The translations under genes were made by a program, and so were the position numbers. Positions 1 to 8,005 of a stretch of DNA of 64,000 bases are shown piece after piece (position 1 is the first letter of the stretch; every line of letters begins with the position of its first letter). The DNA comes from Novipirellula caenicola (GTDB lineage: Bacteria; Planctomycetota; Planctomycetia; Pirellulales; Pirellulaceae), in assembly GCF_039545035.1 (NCBI RefSeq), contig NZ_BAABRO010000013.1, forward strand, positions 62,001-126,000, given 5' to 3'. The notes under the pieces are model-generated. The model did no database searches. It was given only the letters and a program-made list of their open reading frames with translations, and was not told the origin of the DNA.

Positions 1-1
1 T

Positions 2-715
2 TTTGGATTTTATTTAGTCCGTGGTGTCGACAACATGTTCCTCAGTTCGGGTGATGGCAGCCCGGGGCAACTCCCCCTGCTGCTGCTTTGGTCGTTGTGC
101 ATGTTGGTATCGATTTTGATCCACGAACTGGGGCATGCCTTTGCATTTCGCCAGTTTGGAATTCAGTCTTCGATCGTGCTGTATCACTTTGGTGGGCTTG
201 CGATTCCGAGCAGCTCATTTGGCATGGGACGATCCGCAGGACGATTGACTGAAAAGCAAGATTTGTGGGTCGCGCTGGCCGGTCCGCTGGCTCAAATCGC
301 GTCTGCATTGTTGTTGGTCGGAGGACTAAAAGTCGCAGGCTTTCGAGTCGAAGCGCTTGCGATTGTCGACAGCGTCGTGCCTCTTGGATTGGCAAAGATC
401 CCAGGGGTGATGGAAGGAGATCCGATCACGAGCCATGGTTTGTACGCGATTGTTTTGTTTTACATTTTCCCAAGTGTCTTGTGGGCGCTGTTGAATTTAG
501 TACCCGTATGGCCGCTTGATGGTGGCCGGATCATGAACTCGTTGGTGTTGATCAATGGTGGACGTCGTGATCAAGCGTTATGGATCAGTGTAATCAGCGC
601 TGGATTGTTGACGGTGTACGCATTCAAACAGCACCAAACGTTCATGGGCATCTTGTTCTTGTCATTAGCGTTTAGCAATTACCAAATGTTGCAACAGACG
701 GGGCGTTGGCGATAA
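2..715 (+). CDS. M50 family site-2-type metalloprotease, 5' end outside window
   Basis: This is a membrane zinc protease of the S2P/M50 family, expected to cut substrates within the bilayer. The HELGHA motif sits in a hydrophobic segment about 40 residues from the first visible Met (position 35). A second metal-ligand motif, NLVPVWPLDGGRI, lies near residue 155 counted from that Met, and several transmembrane segments follow. The reading frame is open from position 2 up to the ATG at 35, and M50 proteins usually carry an N-terminal membrane segment before HExxH, so the real start is probably upstream of the window. No PDZ or CBS domain is visible. Its substrate cannot be told from the sequence. 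Family assignment is firm; the 5' truncation is inferred from the open frame. Confidence 0.88.
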   Translation, partial: FGFYLVRGVDNMFLSSGDGSPGQLPLLLLWSLCMLVSILIHELGHAFAFRQFGIQSSIVLYHFGGLAIPSSSFGMGRSAGRLTEKQDLWVALAGPLAQIASALLLVGGLKVAGFRVEALAIVDSVVPLGLAKIPGVMEGDPITSHGLYAIVLFYIFPSVLWALLNLVPVWPLDGGRIMNSLVLINGGRRDQALWISVISAGLLTVYAFKQHQTFMGILFLSLAFSNYQMLQQTGRWR

Positions 716-1134
716 ATCATTTGCAAAATTTGCGATTCAAGCCCAAGTTTTTTTGTAGTGACACACCTTGTGATACCGAAGTTGAATTTCAATTACGTCG
801 AAGTGCTGAAACAGGGTCCAAGCAAGATAATTCGATGCATTTTTTATCTTCAATGACTCAAAGCGAAGCGTCAAAAGCGCGTTCACTTACCAAAAAAAAA
901 TTTCATCGCAAGCACTTTTTTCATGAAAAAGATGTTGCGGAATTCTCAGAAGCGCGTACAGTTACGCGCAGTTTCTAAACGGTTGAAAGCAAGAGCAACC
1001 TTGATGTGGATCATCAACGCTCTGAGATTCAACTTCCAATCACGATTGGTGAGCCGTGGCCGGTGACTTTTAGAACGCTGTTCTAATAAAGTCACAAGGA
1101 CTCACTAACGTGCCCTTTCTCGCGGAGGAAGAAC
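716..1134. other. intergenic region before the H1-like gene
   Basis: This AT-richer stretch separates the M50 protease from the H1-like gene. Open frames inside it have no recognisable protein features and codon use unlike the neighbours. It contains homopolymer A and T tracts near 893-925 and a long imperfect inverted repeat at 1063-1095 (listed separately). The promoter and 5' UTR of the H1-like gene are presumably here. Confidence 0.6.
1063..1095. promoter_or_regulatory. inverted repeat upstream of H1-like gene
   Basis: The left arm GTGACTTTTAGAAC (1063-1076) pairs with the right arm at 1080-1095, with a 3-nt loop and one 2-nt bulge, giving 14 paired bases. It ends 40 bases before the GTG start of the H1-like gene. 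It could be an operator or an RNA stem-loop in the leader. It is not followed by a T tract, so a simple terminator is less likely. Confidence 0.5.
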
Positions 1135-1389
1135 GTGGCCAAGAAAAAAGCAACCAAGAAAAAAGTTACGAAGAAGGCAGCCCCTAAGAAAGCTGCAAAG
1201 AAAGTAACGAAGAAGAAGGTTACTAAGAAGGCATCGCCAAAGAAGGCTGCTAAGAAGAAAGTAACTAAGAAGAAGGCTACTAAGAAGGCATCGCCAAAGA
1301 AGGCAGCCAAGAAAGTAACCAAGAAGAAGGCCGCTAAGAAAGCAGCCAAGAAAGCTACTAAGAAGAAGACCGCTAAGAAGCGTCGCTAG
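1135..1389 (+). CDS. histone H1-like lysine/alanine-repeat DNA-binding protein
   Basis: The 84-residue protein is almost entirely Lys, Ala, Thr, Val and Pro, arranged as repeated KKVTKKA and PKKAAKK blocks. This resembles the C-terminal tail of histone H1 and bacterial Hc1/AlgP-type proteins. A role in nucleoid compaction or DNA binding is expected for such proteins, and planctomycete nucleoids are known to be condensed. The start is GTG at 1135, 6 bases after a strong GGAGGA Shine-Dalgarno. A clear terminator follows at 1431. The repeat nature means its length may vary between strains. Function is inferred from composition; there is no globular domain. Confidence 0.8.
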   Translation: MAKKKATKKKVTKKAAPKKAAKKVTKKKVTKKASPKKAAKKKVTKKKATKKASPKKAAKKVTKKKAAKKAAKKATKKKTAKKRR

Positions 1390-1430
1390 TCGATCGCCAC
1401 TCTTTTACTCTTCTGAGTAGAATCGAAATT

Positions 1431-1474
1431 AAAAAAAGCCGCGTCGGAGTTCATTCTCTGATGCGGCTTTTTTT
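1431..1474 (+). terminator. rho-independent terminator of the H1-like gene
   Basis: AAAAAAAGCCGC pairs with GCGGCTTTTTTT across a loop of about 20 bases, partly extended by GTC/GAT. The A and T tracts on both sides would let it serve both strands, which suits its place between convergent genes. Confidence 0.85.
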
Positions 1475-1592
1475 CTGGCCAAATCACGCCCAAAAGTGCC
1501 AATCTGGCAGTTTTAGCGGGGATCAAAACAAGTCACTGCAAACGGGCTGCACTGGCGATGAAGCCCGAATATCCGGCGACTGCGTGCCCCCT

Positions 1593-1649
1593 CACGAATC
1601 GTGCCCCTCACGAATTGTGGCTGTCACGAATCGCCTCTGCCACGAATTC
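1593..1649. repeat. four copies of CACGAAT at exact 16-bp spacing
   Basis: The heptamer CACGAAT occurs at 1593, 1609, 1625 and 1641, so the period is exactly 16 bp. The flanking bases vary (for example CTCACGAATCGTG, then CTCACGAATTGTG). This is a degenerate micro-tandem array downstream of mrp. It is too short and lacks the unit structure for a CRISPR. Confidence 0.8.
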
Positions 1650-1721
1650 GTCTCGCTGCAACCGGATCGCGATCCGGCGAACGTCACGATGATCTATCGC
1701 GACGAAACGCTGGGCGACGCG

Positions 1722-2816
1722 TTACAGCGTCGGCAAACTTGGTTTCGGTGGATTCGCAGCCGCCTTGGACGCCAACGTGCGAACCAGCGACTTGGCCGCC
1801 GCTTCGATCGGGATCCTGGATCGAGTGTTCTCGGCAAGCACTTTGGCAAGCTGTCCTTCGTCACCCCCGGTACGCAGATCGATATCGATCGGCAGCGATC
1901 CTAAAAACGGAACGTTCAACTCTTCGGCCTTCGCACGGGCACCGCCACGACCAAAGATGTCATACGTCTTGCCGCAATCGGGACACATGAACCCGCTCAT
2001 GTTTTCCACCATTCCCAAGATCGGAATGTTCACTTTATGAAACATGCTGATCGCCTTGATCGCGTCCAGCAGTGCAACCTCTTGTGGGGTGCACACCACC
2101 ACGCTGCCGGCTAGCGGCACCGCTTGCGAGAGCGTCAACGCGACATCACCGGTTCCTGGCGGCATATCGATCACCAGATAATCGAGTTCGCCCCAATTGG
2201 TGTCTCCCAAAAATTGATTGATCGATCCATGCAACATCGGACCACGCCAAATCACGGCTTGATCCGGTTCGACAAGAAAGCCCATCGAGATCACCGGCAT
2301 CGGTGGTTGGCCGCTGTCATCGCTAAGCATAATGGGTTCAATTTTCTTCTGAGCATTCACCGCAGGACGCCCCGACAAACCGAGCAGATGCGGGATGCTC
2401 GGCCCATAGACGTCCGCATCCATCAAACCCACACGGCTACCCATTTGACGCAGCGACAGCGCAAGCGAAGCGGCAACGGTGCTTTTGCCAACACCACCTT
2501 TGCCGCTGCCGACCGCGATCACACTTTTCACACGCAGTCCGACTTGGCCTAAACGTGCTGGGGGTCGCGGGTGATCCACCGTTTCGACTTTGACCTGAGT
2601 CCCAGGCAACGCGGCGACGACCTTGGACTCAATCGCATCGGCGATTTCGTCGGCGATCGGATTGGAATGGGACGTCAATCCGAGCGTGATCGTTGCGGTA
2701 TTGCCTTCGACTTGAACCTCTTTGATTTGCCCCATCGAGCCGATCGGCCGCCCGGTTTCAGGATCAGGAAACGATTCAATCGCGGCGCGAACAGAGTCAG
2801 AATTCAAAGCGGACAT
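1722..2816 (-). CDS. mrp: Mrp/NBP35-type iron-sulfur carrier P-loop ATPase
   Basis: This 364-residue protein is a ParA/MinD-superfamily ATPase that loads or carries Fe-S clusters in the cytoplasm. Residues 1-85 form a DUF59/MIP18-like domain. The deviant Walker A GSGKGGVGKST is at about 103-113. MDADVYGPSIP follows near 132. The cluster-binding CPDC is at about 278-281. The frame stays open upstream to 3230, but that extension is low-complexity Arg-rich sequence. The ATG at 2816 (MSALNSDSVR) gives the normal family length and start. A 117-base gap separates it from the upstream gene on the same strand, so co-transcription is possible. Confidence 0.93.
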   Translation of the reverse strand: MSALNSDSVRAAIESFPDPETGRPIGSMGQIKEVQVEGNTATITLGLTSHSNPIADEIADAIESKVVAALPGTQVKVETVDHPRPPARLGQVGLRVKSVIAVGSGKGGVGKSTVAASLALSLRQMGSRVGLMDADVYGPSIPHLLGLSGRPAVNAQKKIEPIMLSDDSGQPPMPVISMGFLVEPDQAVIWRGPMLHGSINQFLGDTNWGELDYLVIDMPPGTGDVALTLSQAVPLAGSVVVCTPQEVALLDAIKAISMFHKVNIPILGMVENMSGFMCPDCGKTYDIFGRGGARAKAEELNVPFLGSLPIDIDLRTGGDEGQLAKVLAENTRSRIPIEAAAKSLVRTLASKAAANPPKPSLPTL

Positions 2817-2932
2817 GGGTATCGATTCAGCGAAAGGGAAAGTGAAAAACGGATGCAGTGGAACTAGAAAGCCTGACCACATTTCGCGGCTCTGGCAAGG
2901 TCGGTAGGCGCCGCGGTCCCGCAGAATCCTCG

Positions 2933-3460
2933 CTACGGCGAGGGCGTGATCGTGGATGACGGGGCCGCGACTGCGGACGCCGCAGGCGTGATTGTCGACG
3001 CCGCGTCGGGGGGCGACGCCGCAAACGCACGCCGATTGATTTGCCGAGCGACATTTTGCAGCGATTCCGGAGCCGTCAACAACAACGAGGCCCCCAACTC
3101 GGAAATCGCAGGGTGCATTGAATTGGGAATCCCCGTGATCCCGGCCATCTGGATCACATCGGGAAACGCGGCTTTGACCTGGGTCACGACCAGCAACATT
3201 TTGGCGATCCCGCCGGGCGTCAATTCCCATAACACCACAACCGGAATCCGGCGGTGCGAGCTGGTCTTGGCCAACGGATGACGTGCGATCTGCCGCAGCA
3301 CCTCGCTCGGTTCACACGATGTCACCTGCGAGACCCAAGGTTCTTGCAACCCTTCGGGACTGAACCGACGTGCGGCATCGGCCCAGCGGTTGCCCTGTTC
3401 ACAAACGAGCCAGGTGACCTCGTCGGATGAATCGAGCCATTGGCTTGCAATTGTTTTCAT
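2933..3460 (-). CDS. unknown protein coupled to NtrC-like regulator
   Basis: I do not recognise this 175-residue protein. It has alternating hydrophobic strands (IPVVVLWEL, KMLLVVTQVKAAFPDV, ASLLLTAPESL) like a small Rossmann or receiver-type alpha/beta fold, but no clear phospho-acceptor set. Its last 35 residues are Ala/Pro/Ser/Thr-rich. Its ATG overlaps the stop of the upstream regulator (ATGA, 3457-3460), which implies translational coupling and suggests that the two work together, perhaps with this protein as a sensor or inhibitor. That role is inference. Confidence 0.7.
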   Translation of the reverse strand: MKTIASQWLDSSDEVTWLVCEQGNRWADAARRFSPEGLQEPWVSQVTSCEPSEVLRQIARHPLAKTSSHRRIPVVVLWELTPGGIAKMLLVVTQVKAAFPDVIQMAGITGIPNSMHPAISELGASLLLTAPESLQNVARQINRRAFAASPPDAASTITPAASAVAAPSSTITPSP

Positions 3461-4917
3461 GAGCGATCGCCGTCACTTGGTGAGGACGACTTGGGAGTCT
3501 GCGGTGGCGATTTGGCCGCCCCCGATTCGACCGCATCGATTCGCCGCAACAATCGCGAGCGAGTGATTCCCAACAACCGCGCCGCGGCAGCACGATTGCC
3601 ATCGCTGATTTCCACCGCACTCTTGATCATCTTGAGTTCAAACGATTCGAGCATCTCGTCGAGCGAAACGCTTTGCACTTTTCGGCGAGACAGCGAATCC
3701 CCAGGTCGATACGAGCGAATCGCCAATGGAAAATTCTCAGGTGCAATCGATTCGCGAGTTGCATTTCGCACGGCATGCCGCATGGCCGCGTCGAGTTCTT
3801 CGACGTTGTTTGGCCAAGGATAAATGACCAACGCATCGATCGCCGCACGACTGAGTCGTTCCCCCACGCCATCGCGGGCGGCATGATGCGAATCGACCAA
3901 TGCAGCAGCCAACACCGGAATGTCTTGTACACGCGACGCCAAGGGATCGATGGTCACGGTCAACGAGGCCAACAAATCCGCGATCGCGACGTCGATATGC
4001 CGCTGCGGTGGCTTGATCCCGACCACCACCTCACGAACATCCGCGTTCGCCGGAGCCTGCTCGTCTGCAGTTGCATCCAGCGTGGTTTGATCGCTACACA
4101 ATCCGATCAATCGCAACCGATCGTTGTAGGAACCGATCAATTCAACGAGATGACGCTGGGCGTCCAGCGGCATCTCATCCAAACCGCGAACTAACACCGT
4201 GGCTTTGGCTTCGGCGGAATTGGCCAACTGATTGACGACCGGAACGATGGACGCATCAAGCAGTTCGGGATCCATCAACGGCCCATCGACGATTGCGATC
4301 GGTTCACGAGGCGCCGATTGCTGATGAACCCGCCGAGCGATCGATTCGCAACAGGAACCGGCCGGACCAAAGAACCCCAGATGCGTTCGCACACTGGCGG
4401 CGACATGGATCCGAGCTCGCATCCGCTTGGCTGACGAAGAGACGCCTGCAGTGGCCACCGTTGCGATCGCGGCATGCCGTTTTCGCCACGCATCAAGCTG
4501 TTGCCGCACGTTTGCCGCATCGGCAAGTTCTTCGTCAGGAACCCGGTCGTTGAACCGGCCACCAATCGCAATCGTCAAACTTGAATCGGCCGAACCGACG
4601 CGGACAAAACGAACATCGATTGGTTTAATCCGATGTTTCGCGTCTCCCGCCGGCTGAACACGCAGCGATGCGGTTCCGCGGCTCTTCAGCCCTGGCGGAG
4701 GCGAGAGTGTCGCTGCCAGAAGGTCAAGCGGATCGTTGGACACGGGACTGCCAGCGACCGCACGCCGCTGCAATAGTTGCTCGACGTCCAAGCCGAGCCA
4801 ACGTGCGGTGGCCGCGGACAAATAGACCAGCTTGCCCGCAGGATCGATCGCCCACACCGGAGCGTCCGATGCATCGAACAGCCGCATCAGATTACGGATC
4901 TTGGTACCTGCGGTCAT
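3457..4917 (-). CDS. PAS and Fis-HTH regulator with degenerate NtrC-type AAA+ domain
   Basis: The 486-residue protein begins with a PAS-like domain (about 8-90: FDASDAPVWAIDPAGKLVYL). The centre resembles a sigma-54 activator domain but is degenerate. The Walker A position reads GPAGSCCES, with no GxGKE. Walker B, usually LFLDEIGEMPLDAQ, reads VLVRGLDEMPLDAQ. GAFTGA is absent. WPGNVREL reads WPNNVEELD, losing the sensor-2 arginine. The C-terminus keeps an intact Fis-type helix-turn-helix (GNRAAAARLLGITRSRL, about 437-453). The ATG at 4917 is preferred over a TTG at 4986. It is probably a DNA-binding regulator that cannot hydrolyse ATP or act on sigma-54. Confidence 0.75.
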   Translation of the reverse strand: MTAGTKIRNLMRLFDASDAPVWAIDPAGKLVYLSAATARWLGLDVEQLLQRRAVAGSPVSNDPLDLLAATLSPPPGLKSRGTASLRVQPAGDAKHRIKPIDVRFVRVGSADSSLTIAIGGRFNDRVPDEELADAANVRQQLDAWRKRHAAIATVATAGVSSSAKRMRARIHVAASVRTHLGFFGPAGSCCESIARRVHQQSAPREPIAIVDGPLMDPELLDASIVPVVNQLANSAEAKATVLVRGLDEMPLDAQRHLVELIGSYNDRLRLIGLCSDQTTLDATADEQAPANADVREVVVGIKPPQRHIDVAIADLLASLTVTIDPLASRVQDIPVLAAALVDSHHAARDGVGERLSRAAIDALVIYPWPNNVEELDAAMRHAVRNATRESIAPENFPLAIRSYRPGDSLSRRKVQSVSLDEMLESFELKMIKSAVEISDGNRAAAARLLGITRSRLLRRIDAVESGAAKSPPQTPKSSSPSDGDRS

Positions 4918-5009
4918 GGATTCCGTCGGATAGCGGCTCGCACTTGAGTGACTCGGATCGGCGGGGCATCCCCGTCGCCAACCCAAGTTTAATCCAAGGC
5001 TGCGGCGAT

Positions 5010-5333
5010 CTAGAACACATCCAAGATAAAGTGATGGCCTTGGTGGTAGCGGCGGCTGCTGGGGTAGTAGTTATGCCACTTCTTGTTGTAGACCGGAATT
5101 CGCATTTCCTGGGGATAGCGATGGTACATGCTATCGCTGCTCTGGAAATACTCTTGGCTGTAGAAGTTTTGTGGGTAGTAAACGTAGGGGTAGTGATAGA
5201 AGCGATTCCAGTCGCGGGAACCGGCTGCTCCACCCCAATTTTGGCCATAAGCACGCTGTTCCGCCGAAGCCGTATCGGCCAGGGCACAACAACTGCAAAG
5301 GAGGACAGCAGTGATCAATAAATGGCGGAGCAT
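5010..5333 (-). CDS. small secreted Tyr/His-rich protein, unknown function
   Basis: This 107-residue protein has a classical signal peptide (MLRHLLITAVLLCSCCALADTASA, cleavage probably after ASA). The mature part is rich in Tyr, His, Asn and Arg, with repeated YYP and YHYPYVYYP-like motifs. The ATG at 5333 follows an AGGGAG Shine-Dalgarno and fits the signal peptide better than the longer frame to 5435. Similar short Tyr-rich exported proteins are, as I recall, frequent in Pirellulales, with no established role. It is divergent from the gene at 5683. Confidence 0.7.
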   Translation of the reverse strand: MLRHLLITAVLLCSCCALADTASAEQRAYGQNWGGAAGSRDWNRFYHYPYVYYPQNFYSQEYFQSSDSMYHRYPQEMRIPVYNKKWHNYYPSSRRYHQGHHFILDVF

Positions 5334-5682
5334 CCGTGGCTCTCCCTCTGGGGGGCGATGATTGGAGGGCCGGTGTTGGCCCAATGGGTGACTCGCAAAC
5401 ATGCGTACCGTCACTATCGGCACATCTGGTATCATCGGTTGAGTCGTTTTGGCTTGCGATTTTGACTACAATTTTTGCAACAACGCGTCACGCGTTCCCC
5501 TGGTGACTTCACCACCGGCCTACCATCCACCTAAGATTCCGTATGCAGTGAGTTTGCGATTGTTTCGGAAAACTCAAATTCACAGCGGATTTCGATACAA
5601 AAATCGATTGATTGCTATACTGGATGATTGATCCAGTCGCGTTAACGCCCTTTTGTTCATCCTTTCCCACTTGGTTCAACGC
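5334..5682. promoter_or_regulatory. divergent promoter region with two palindromes
   Basis: This region lies between two divergent genes and must hold both promoters. Near the rightward gene is a perfect inverted repeat ACTGGAT-gattg-ATCCAGT (5619-5637), immediately followed by the perfect 10-bp palindrome GCGTTAACGC (5639-5648). These are candidate operator sites about 35-60 bases before the ATG at 5683. No protein-coding signal is seen. Confidence 0.5.
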
Positions 5683-7167
5683 ATGTCGTTTCGTCGATTC
5701 ACCACGTCACTGCTCGTTGTCGCGATTCTCGTGACGAGTTTTGTTGGCAATTCCAGCTTGGCCTGCCCCTTCTGTAACGCCGTTTCACAAACGCTGCGTC
5801 AAGAGATGTCCGTGATGGACGCGGTCGTGATCGCCACCGCCGTGGACCGCGAATCCGCTCGCAACGAAGAAACGGGCGAAGTGCTGATGCGAGTCGAAAA
5901 GGTGCTCAAAGGCGACGCGTTGGTCAAAGTCGGCCAAGAGGTCAACGCCATCTATTACGGTGACGTCAAAACGGGCCGCACCTTCATGCTATCAGGCGTC
6001 GATCCACCCAACATGCAGTGGTCTTGTCTGCCGCTTTCGCCCCGCGCCGAAGCCTATTTGATGAAGGTCACGAAATTGGCCGACGAGGATGACGTCACCC
6101 GATTGCGTTTCTACTACGATTACCTGCAAGACGAAGAGACGATGCTCTCGCGAGACGCCTACGACGAATTCGCGATTGCCCCCTATTCGGCCGTCAAAGA
6201 GCTGGCGCCGGAAATTGACCACGCAGAATTGGTCAGCTGGATCAACGATCCAGAAGCCACGGTGGATCGCCGACGACTGTATTTGACCATGCTGGGGGTC
6301 TGTGGCGATGAAAAAGACTTGCCGATGCTCGAAGAACAGCTTCGCAGCACTCAAAAAAGCAGCCGCAGCGGGCTCGATGCCCTCGTCGCTTGCTATCTAA
6401 CGCTTTCGGGCGAAAAAGGGCTCGCCCTGATCGACGAGCTGTTTCTGAAGAACAACAAGGCTCCCTACGCAGACACCTACGCCGCCATCATGGCGATTCG
6501 CTTTCACGGCACCGAAGGGGACGTGATCGCGCGAAGTGCGCTCGTGGAATCGCTGCACCACGTTTTAGACCGCAAAGACCTCGCGGATTTGGTCATCCCC
6601 GATTTGGCGCGATGGAGCGATTGGAGCCAAATCGACAAGATGAAGCAGCTTTTCTTGGAAGCGGATCCCGACAACAACTGGGTTCGTGTCCCGGTCGTGA
6701 ACTACTTGCGAGCCTGTCCGCTGCCCGAAGCGAGCGAGGCATTGAAGGAACTCGAGTCGGTCGATCCCGAAAGTGTCAAACGGGCGAATACTTTTTTCTC
6801 GATTCCGGTGCCAGCCAAGGACACCACCAAACCGAACACATCGGCCGTCCCCAAAGCGACGCAGTCGCCGGTGGCAGCGGTGGTGCCGCGTCCATCGAAT
6901 CACTCCATCGCTGCAGATCCTGCTGCGGACGCACGGTTTGATCCCAAAACGACCAACGCACCGCGGGCGGCGATGGGAAGTTTGACGGCAGCCAACACGC
7001 CGATTGTCGCAACTCCTGCCCTGGTATCACGAACCTCGACACCGGCGAACCCTTGGCGGCTGGTTTACGTAGTTTCTCTGTCACTGGCGACGATCATGAT
7101 CGGCCAGTTTCTGTTGCTCTCTGGCGGCCCGGCAGTGGTTCCGGTCCCCGTGCGAGAGCGTGAATAA
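5683..7167 (+). CDS. exported, C-terminally anchored HEAT-like repeat protein
   Basis: This 494-residue protein has an N-terminal hydrophobic signal (TTSLLVVAILVTSFVGNSSLA) followed directly by CPFCNAVSQTLRQEM, a thioredoxin-like CxxC pair. An OB-like segment, then helical repeats suggestive of HEAT or armadillo units, span about 150-390. A Pro/Ala/Thr-rich stretch and one transmembrane segment (VYVVSLSLATIMIGQFLLL, near 470) end it. It is expected to be periplasmic and membrane-anchored. The ATG at 5683 is chosen over a TTG at 5653. Two genes for related OB-like proteins follow in the same direction, so an operon is likely. The function is not known to me. Confidence 0.72.
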   Translation: MSFRRFTTSLLVVAILVTSFVGNSSLACPFCNAVSQTLRQEMSVMDAVVIATAVDRESARNEETGEVLMRVEKVLKGDALVKVGQEVNAIYYGDVKTGRTFMLSGVDPPNMQWSCLPLSPRAEAYLMKVTKLADEDDVTRLRFYYDYLQDEETMLSRDAYDEFAIAPYSAVKELAPEIDHAELVSWINDPEATVDRRRLYLTMLGVCGDEKDLPMLEEQLRSTQKSSRSGLDALVACYLTLSGEKGLALIDELFLKNNKAPYADTYAAIMAIRFHGTEGDVIARSALVESLHHVLDRKDLADLVIPDLARWSDWSQIDKMKQLFLEADPDNNWVRVPVVNYLRACPLPEASEALKELESVDPESVKRANTFFSIPVPAKDTTKPNTSAVPKATQSPVAAVVPRPSNHSIAADPAADARFDPKTTNAPRAAMGSLTAANTPIVATPALVSRTSTPANPWRLVYVVSLSLATIMIGQFLLLSGGPAVVPVPVRERE

Positions 7168-7202
7168 GCTACCGCGACTTCGATCAAGGCTCTATTACCC
7201 CC

Positions 7203-7880
7203 ATGTCAGCTGAACTTCAAATGTCATCGTCAAGCGATGTGGTTGAATTCCCGTACCGAGCCGTCAGCCGGGCGGCAATCGCTTCGGTGGTTTTCTTCGT
7301 TCTTGCTTTCCCTGGGCTGATTCCGACCTTCTCGCCGCTGTTGATCCTGACGGCGGTCGGCATTGCCGCAGGCATCGTTGGTTTTCGGGCAACCAAACAA
7401 TTTCCCGACGAATACAGTGGCGGAGCGCTCGCCAAATTTGGCGTGATTGGAAATGCGCTGCTGATGGTCGGCGGGATCGGGCTGCACACCTACATCTACA
7501 TGACCGAAGTTCCCGACGGCTACACCCGGATTCCTTTTCACGAACTGCAGCAGCCCGAGGGGATGCCCGATATCCCGACGCGATTTGCCTATGACATCGA
7601 CGGCGATAAAGTCTTTCTCAAAGGCTATATCCATCCAGCATCCGGCAGCGGAGCCCTTCGTCAATTCATCCTGGTCCCCGACTTGGGAACCTGTTGCTTC
7701 GGTGGCCAGCCCAAAAGTAGCGACATGATCGAAGTTACGGTGACGAACGGGAAAAACGTCAAAGCGGGGCTGACCAAACGAAAACTTGCTGGCAAATTCC
7801 AGCTCAATCGATCCCCACAGAAGCTAACTGACTTTGACAACAATATTTTCTATCGCATAAAAGCGGACCAAGTCCGTTAA
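7203..7880 (+). CDS. membrane protein with DUF3299-like C-terminal domain
   Basis: This 225-residue protein starts with three likely transmembrane segments (about 25-45, 48-63 and 80-98). A periplasmic domain follows that contains VFLKGYIHP, QFILVPDLGTCCFGGQP and a VAGKF-like end. This GYxxP, xxFxLVxxxxxCCFG arrangement recurs in the next gene and resembles DUF3299-type OB-fold proteins, which some planctomycetes encode near lipoprotein or metal-handling genes. The gap from the previous gene is 35 bases. The paired Cys residues in CCFG could bind a metal or form a disulfide; this is inference. Confidence 0.65.
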   Translation: MSAELQMSSSSDVVEFPYRAVSRAAIASVVFFVLAFPGLIPTFSPLLILTAVGIAAGIVGFRATKQFPDEYSGGALAKFGVIGNALLMVGGIGLHTYIYMTEVPDGYTRIPFHELQQPEGMPDIPTRFAYDIDGDKVFLKGYIHPASGSGALRQFILVPDLGTCCFGGQPKSSDMIEVTVTNGKNVKAGLTKRKLAGKFQLNRSPQKLTDFDNNIFYRIKADQVR

Positions 7881-8005
7881 GCTTCGCTGTCGCAAAGAAC
7901 CGGCAGCGTTAGGAAATCGCTTGCCGGTCCTGCGTCCTACCTCCGTCCGTCCAACTCGCCATCAGCTCCCTTTGCGGGTTTATCCCTCCAACGACGATTT
8001 TTCAC

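Larger units (their letters stand above)
1390..1721. other. intergenic region between H1-like gene and mrp
   Basis: The region holds the terminator at 1431-1474 and the 16-bp tandem array at 1593-1649. It lies between two converging genes. No credible coding sequence is seen. Confidence 0.6.

Noticed and set aside
706-978. Possible 90-residue protein after the M50 gene
   Set aside because: Composition is that of AT-rich spacer, with no Shine-Dalgarno, no domain, and overlap with the M50 stop region.
716-1134. tRNA or other structural RNA gene
   Set aside because: No T-loop GTTCGANNC pattern with matching acceptor stem was found here or in the other gaps; the inverted repeat alone does not define an RNA gene.
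1092-1349. Phe/Ala-rich minus-strand frame
   Set aside because: Antisense of the Lys/Ala repeats of the H1-like gene; composition is fully explained by that gene.
1593-1649. CRISPR array
   Set aside because: Repeat units are 7-16 bp with no 20-40 bp spacers and no cas genes; the other tandem arrays also do not fit.
3457-4986. Calling the regulator a sigma-54 activator
   Set aside because: GAFTGA, Walker A and the sensor-2 arginine are absent, so the standard name would assert an activity the sequence does not support.
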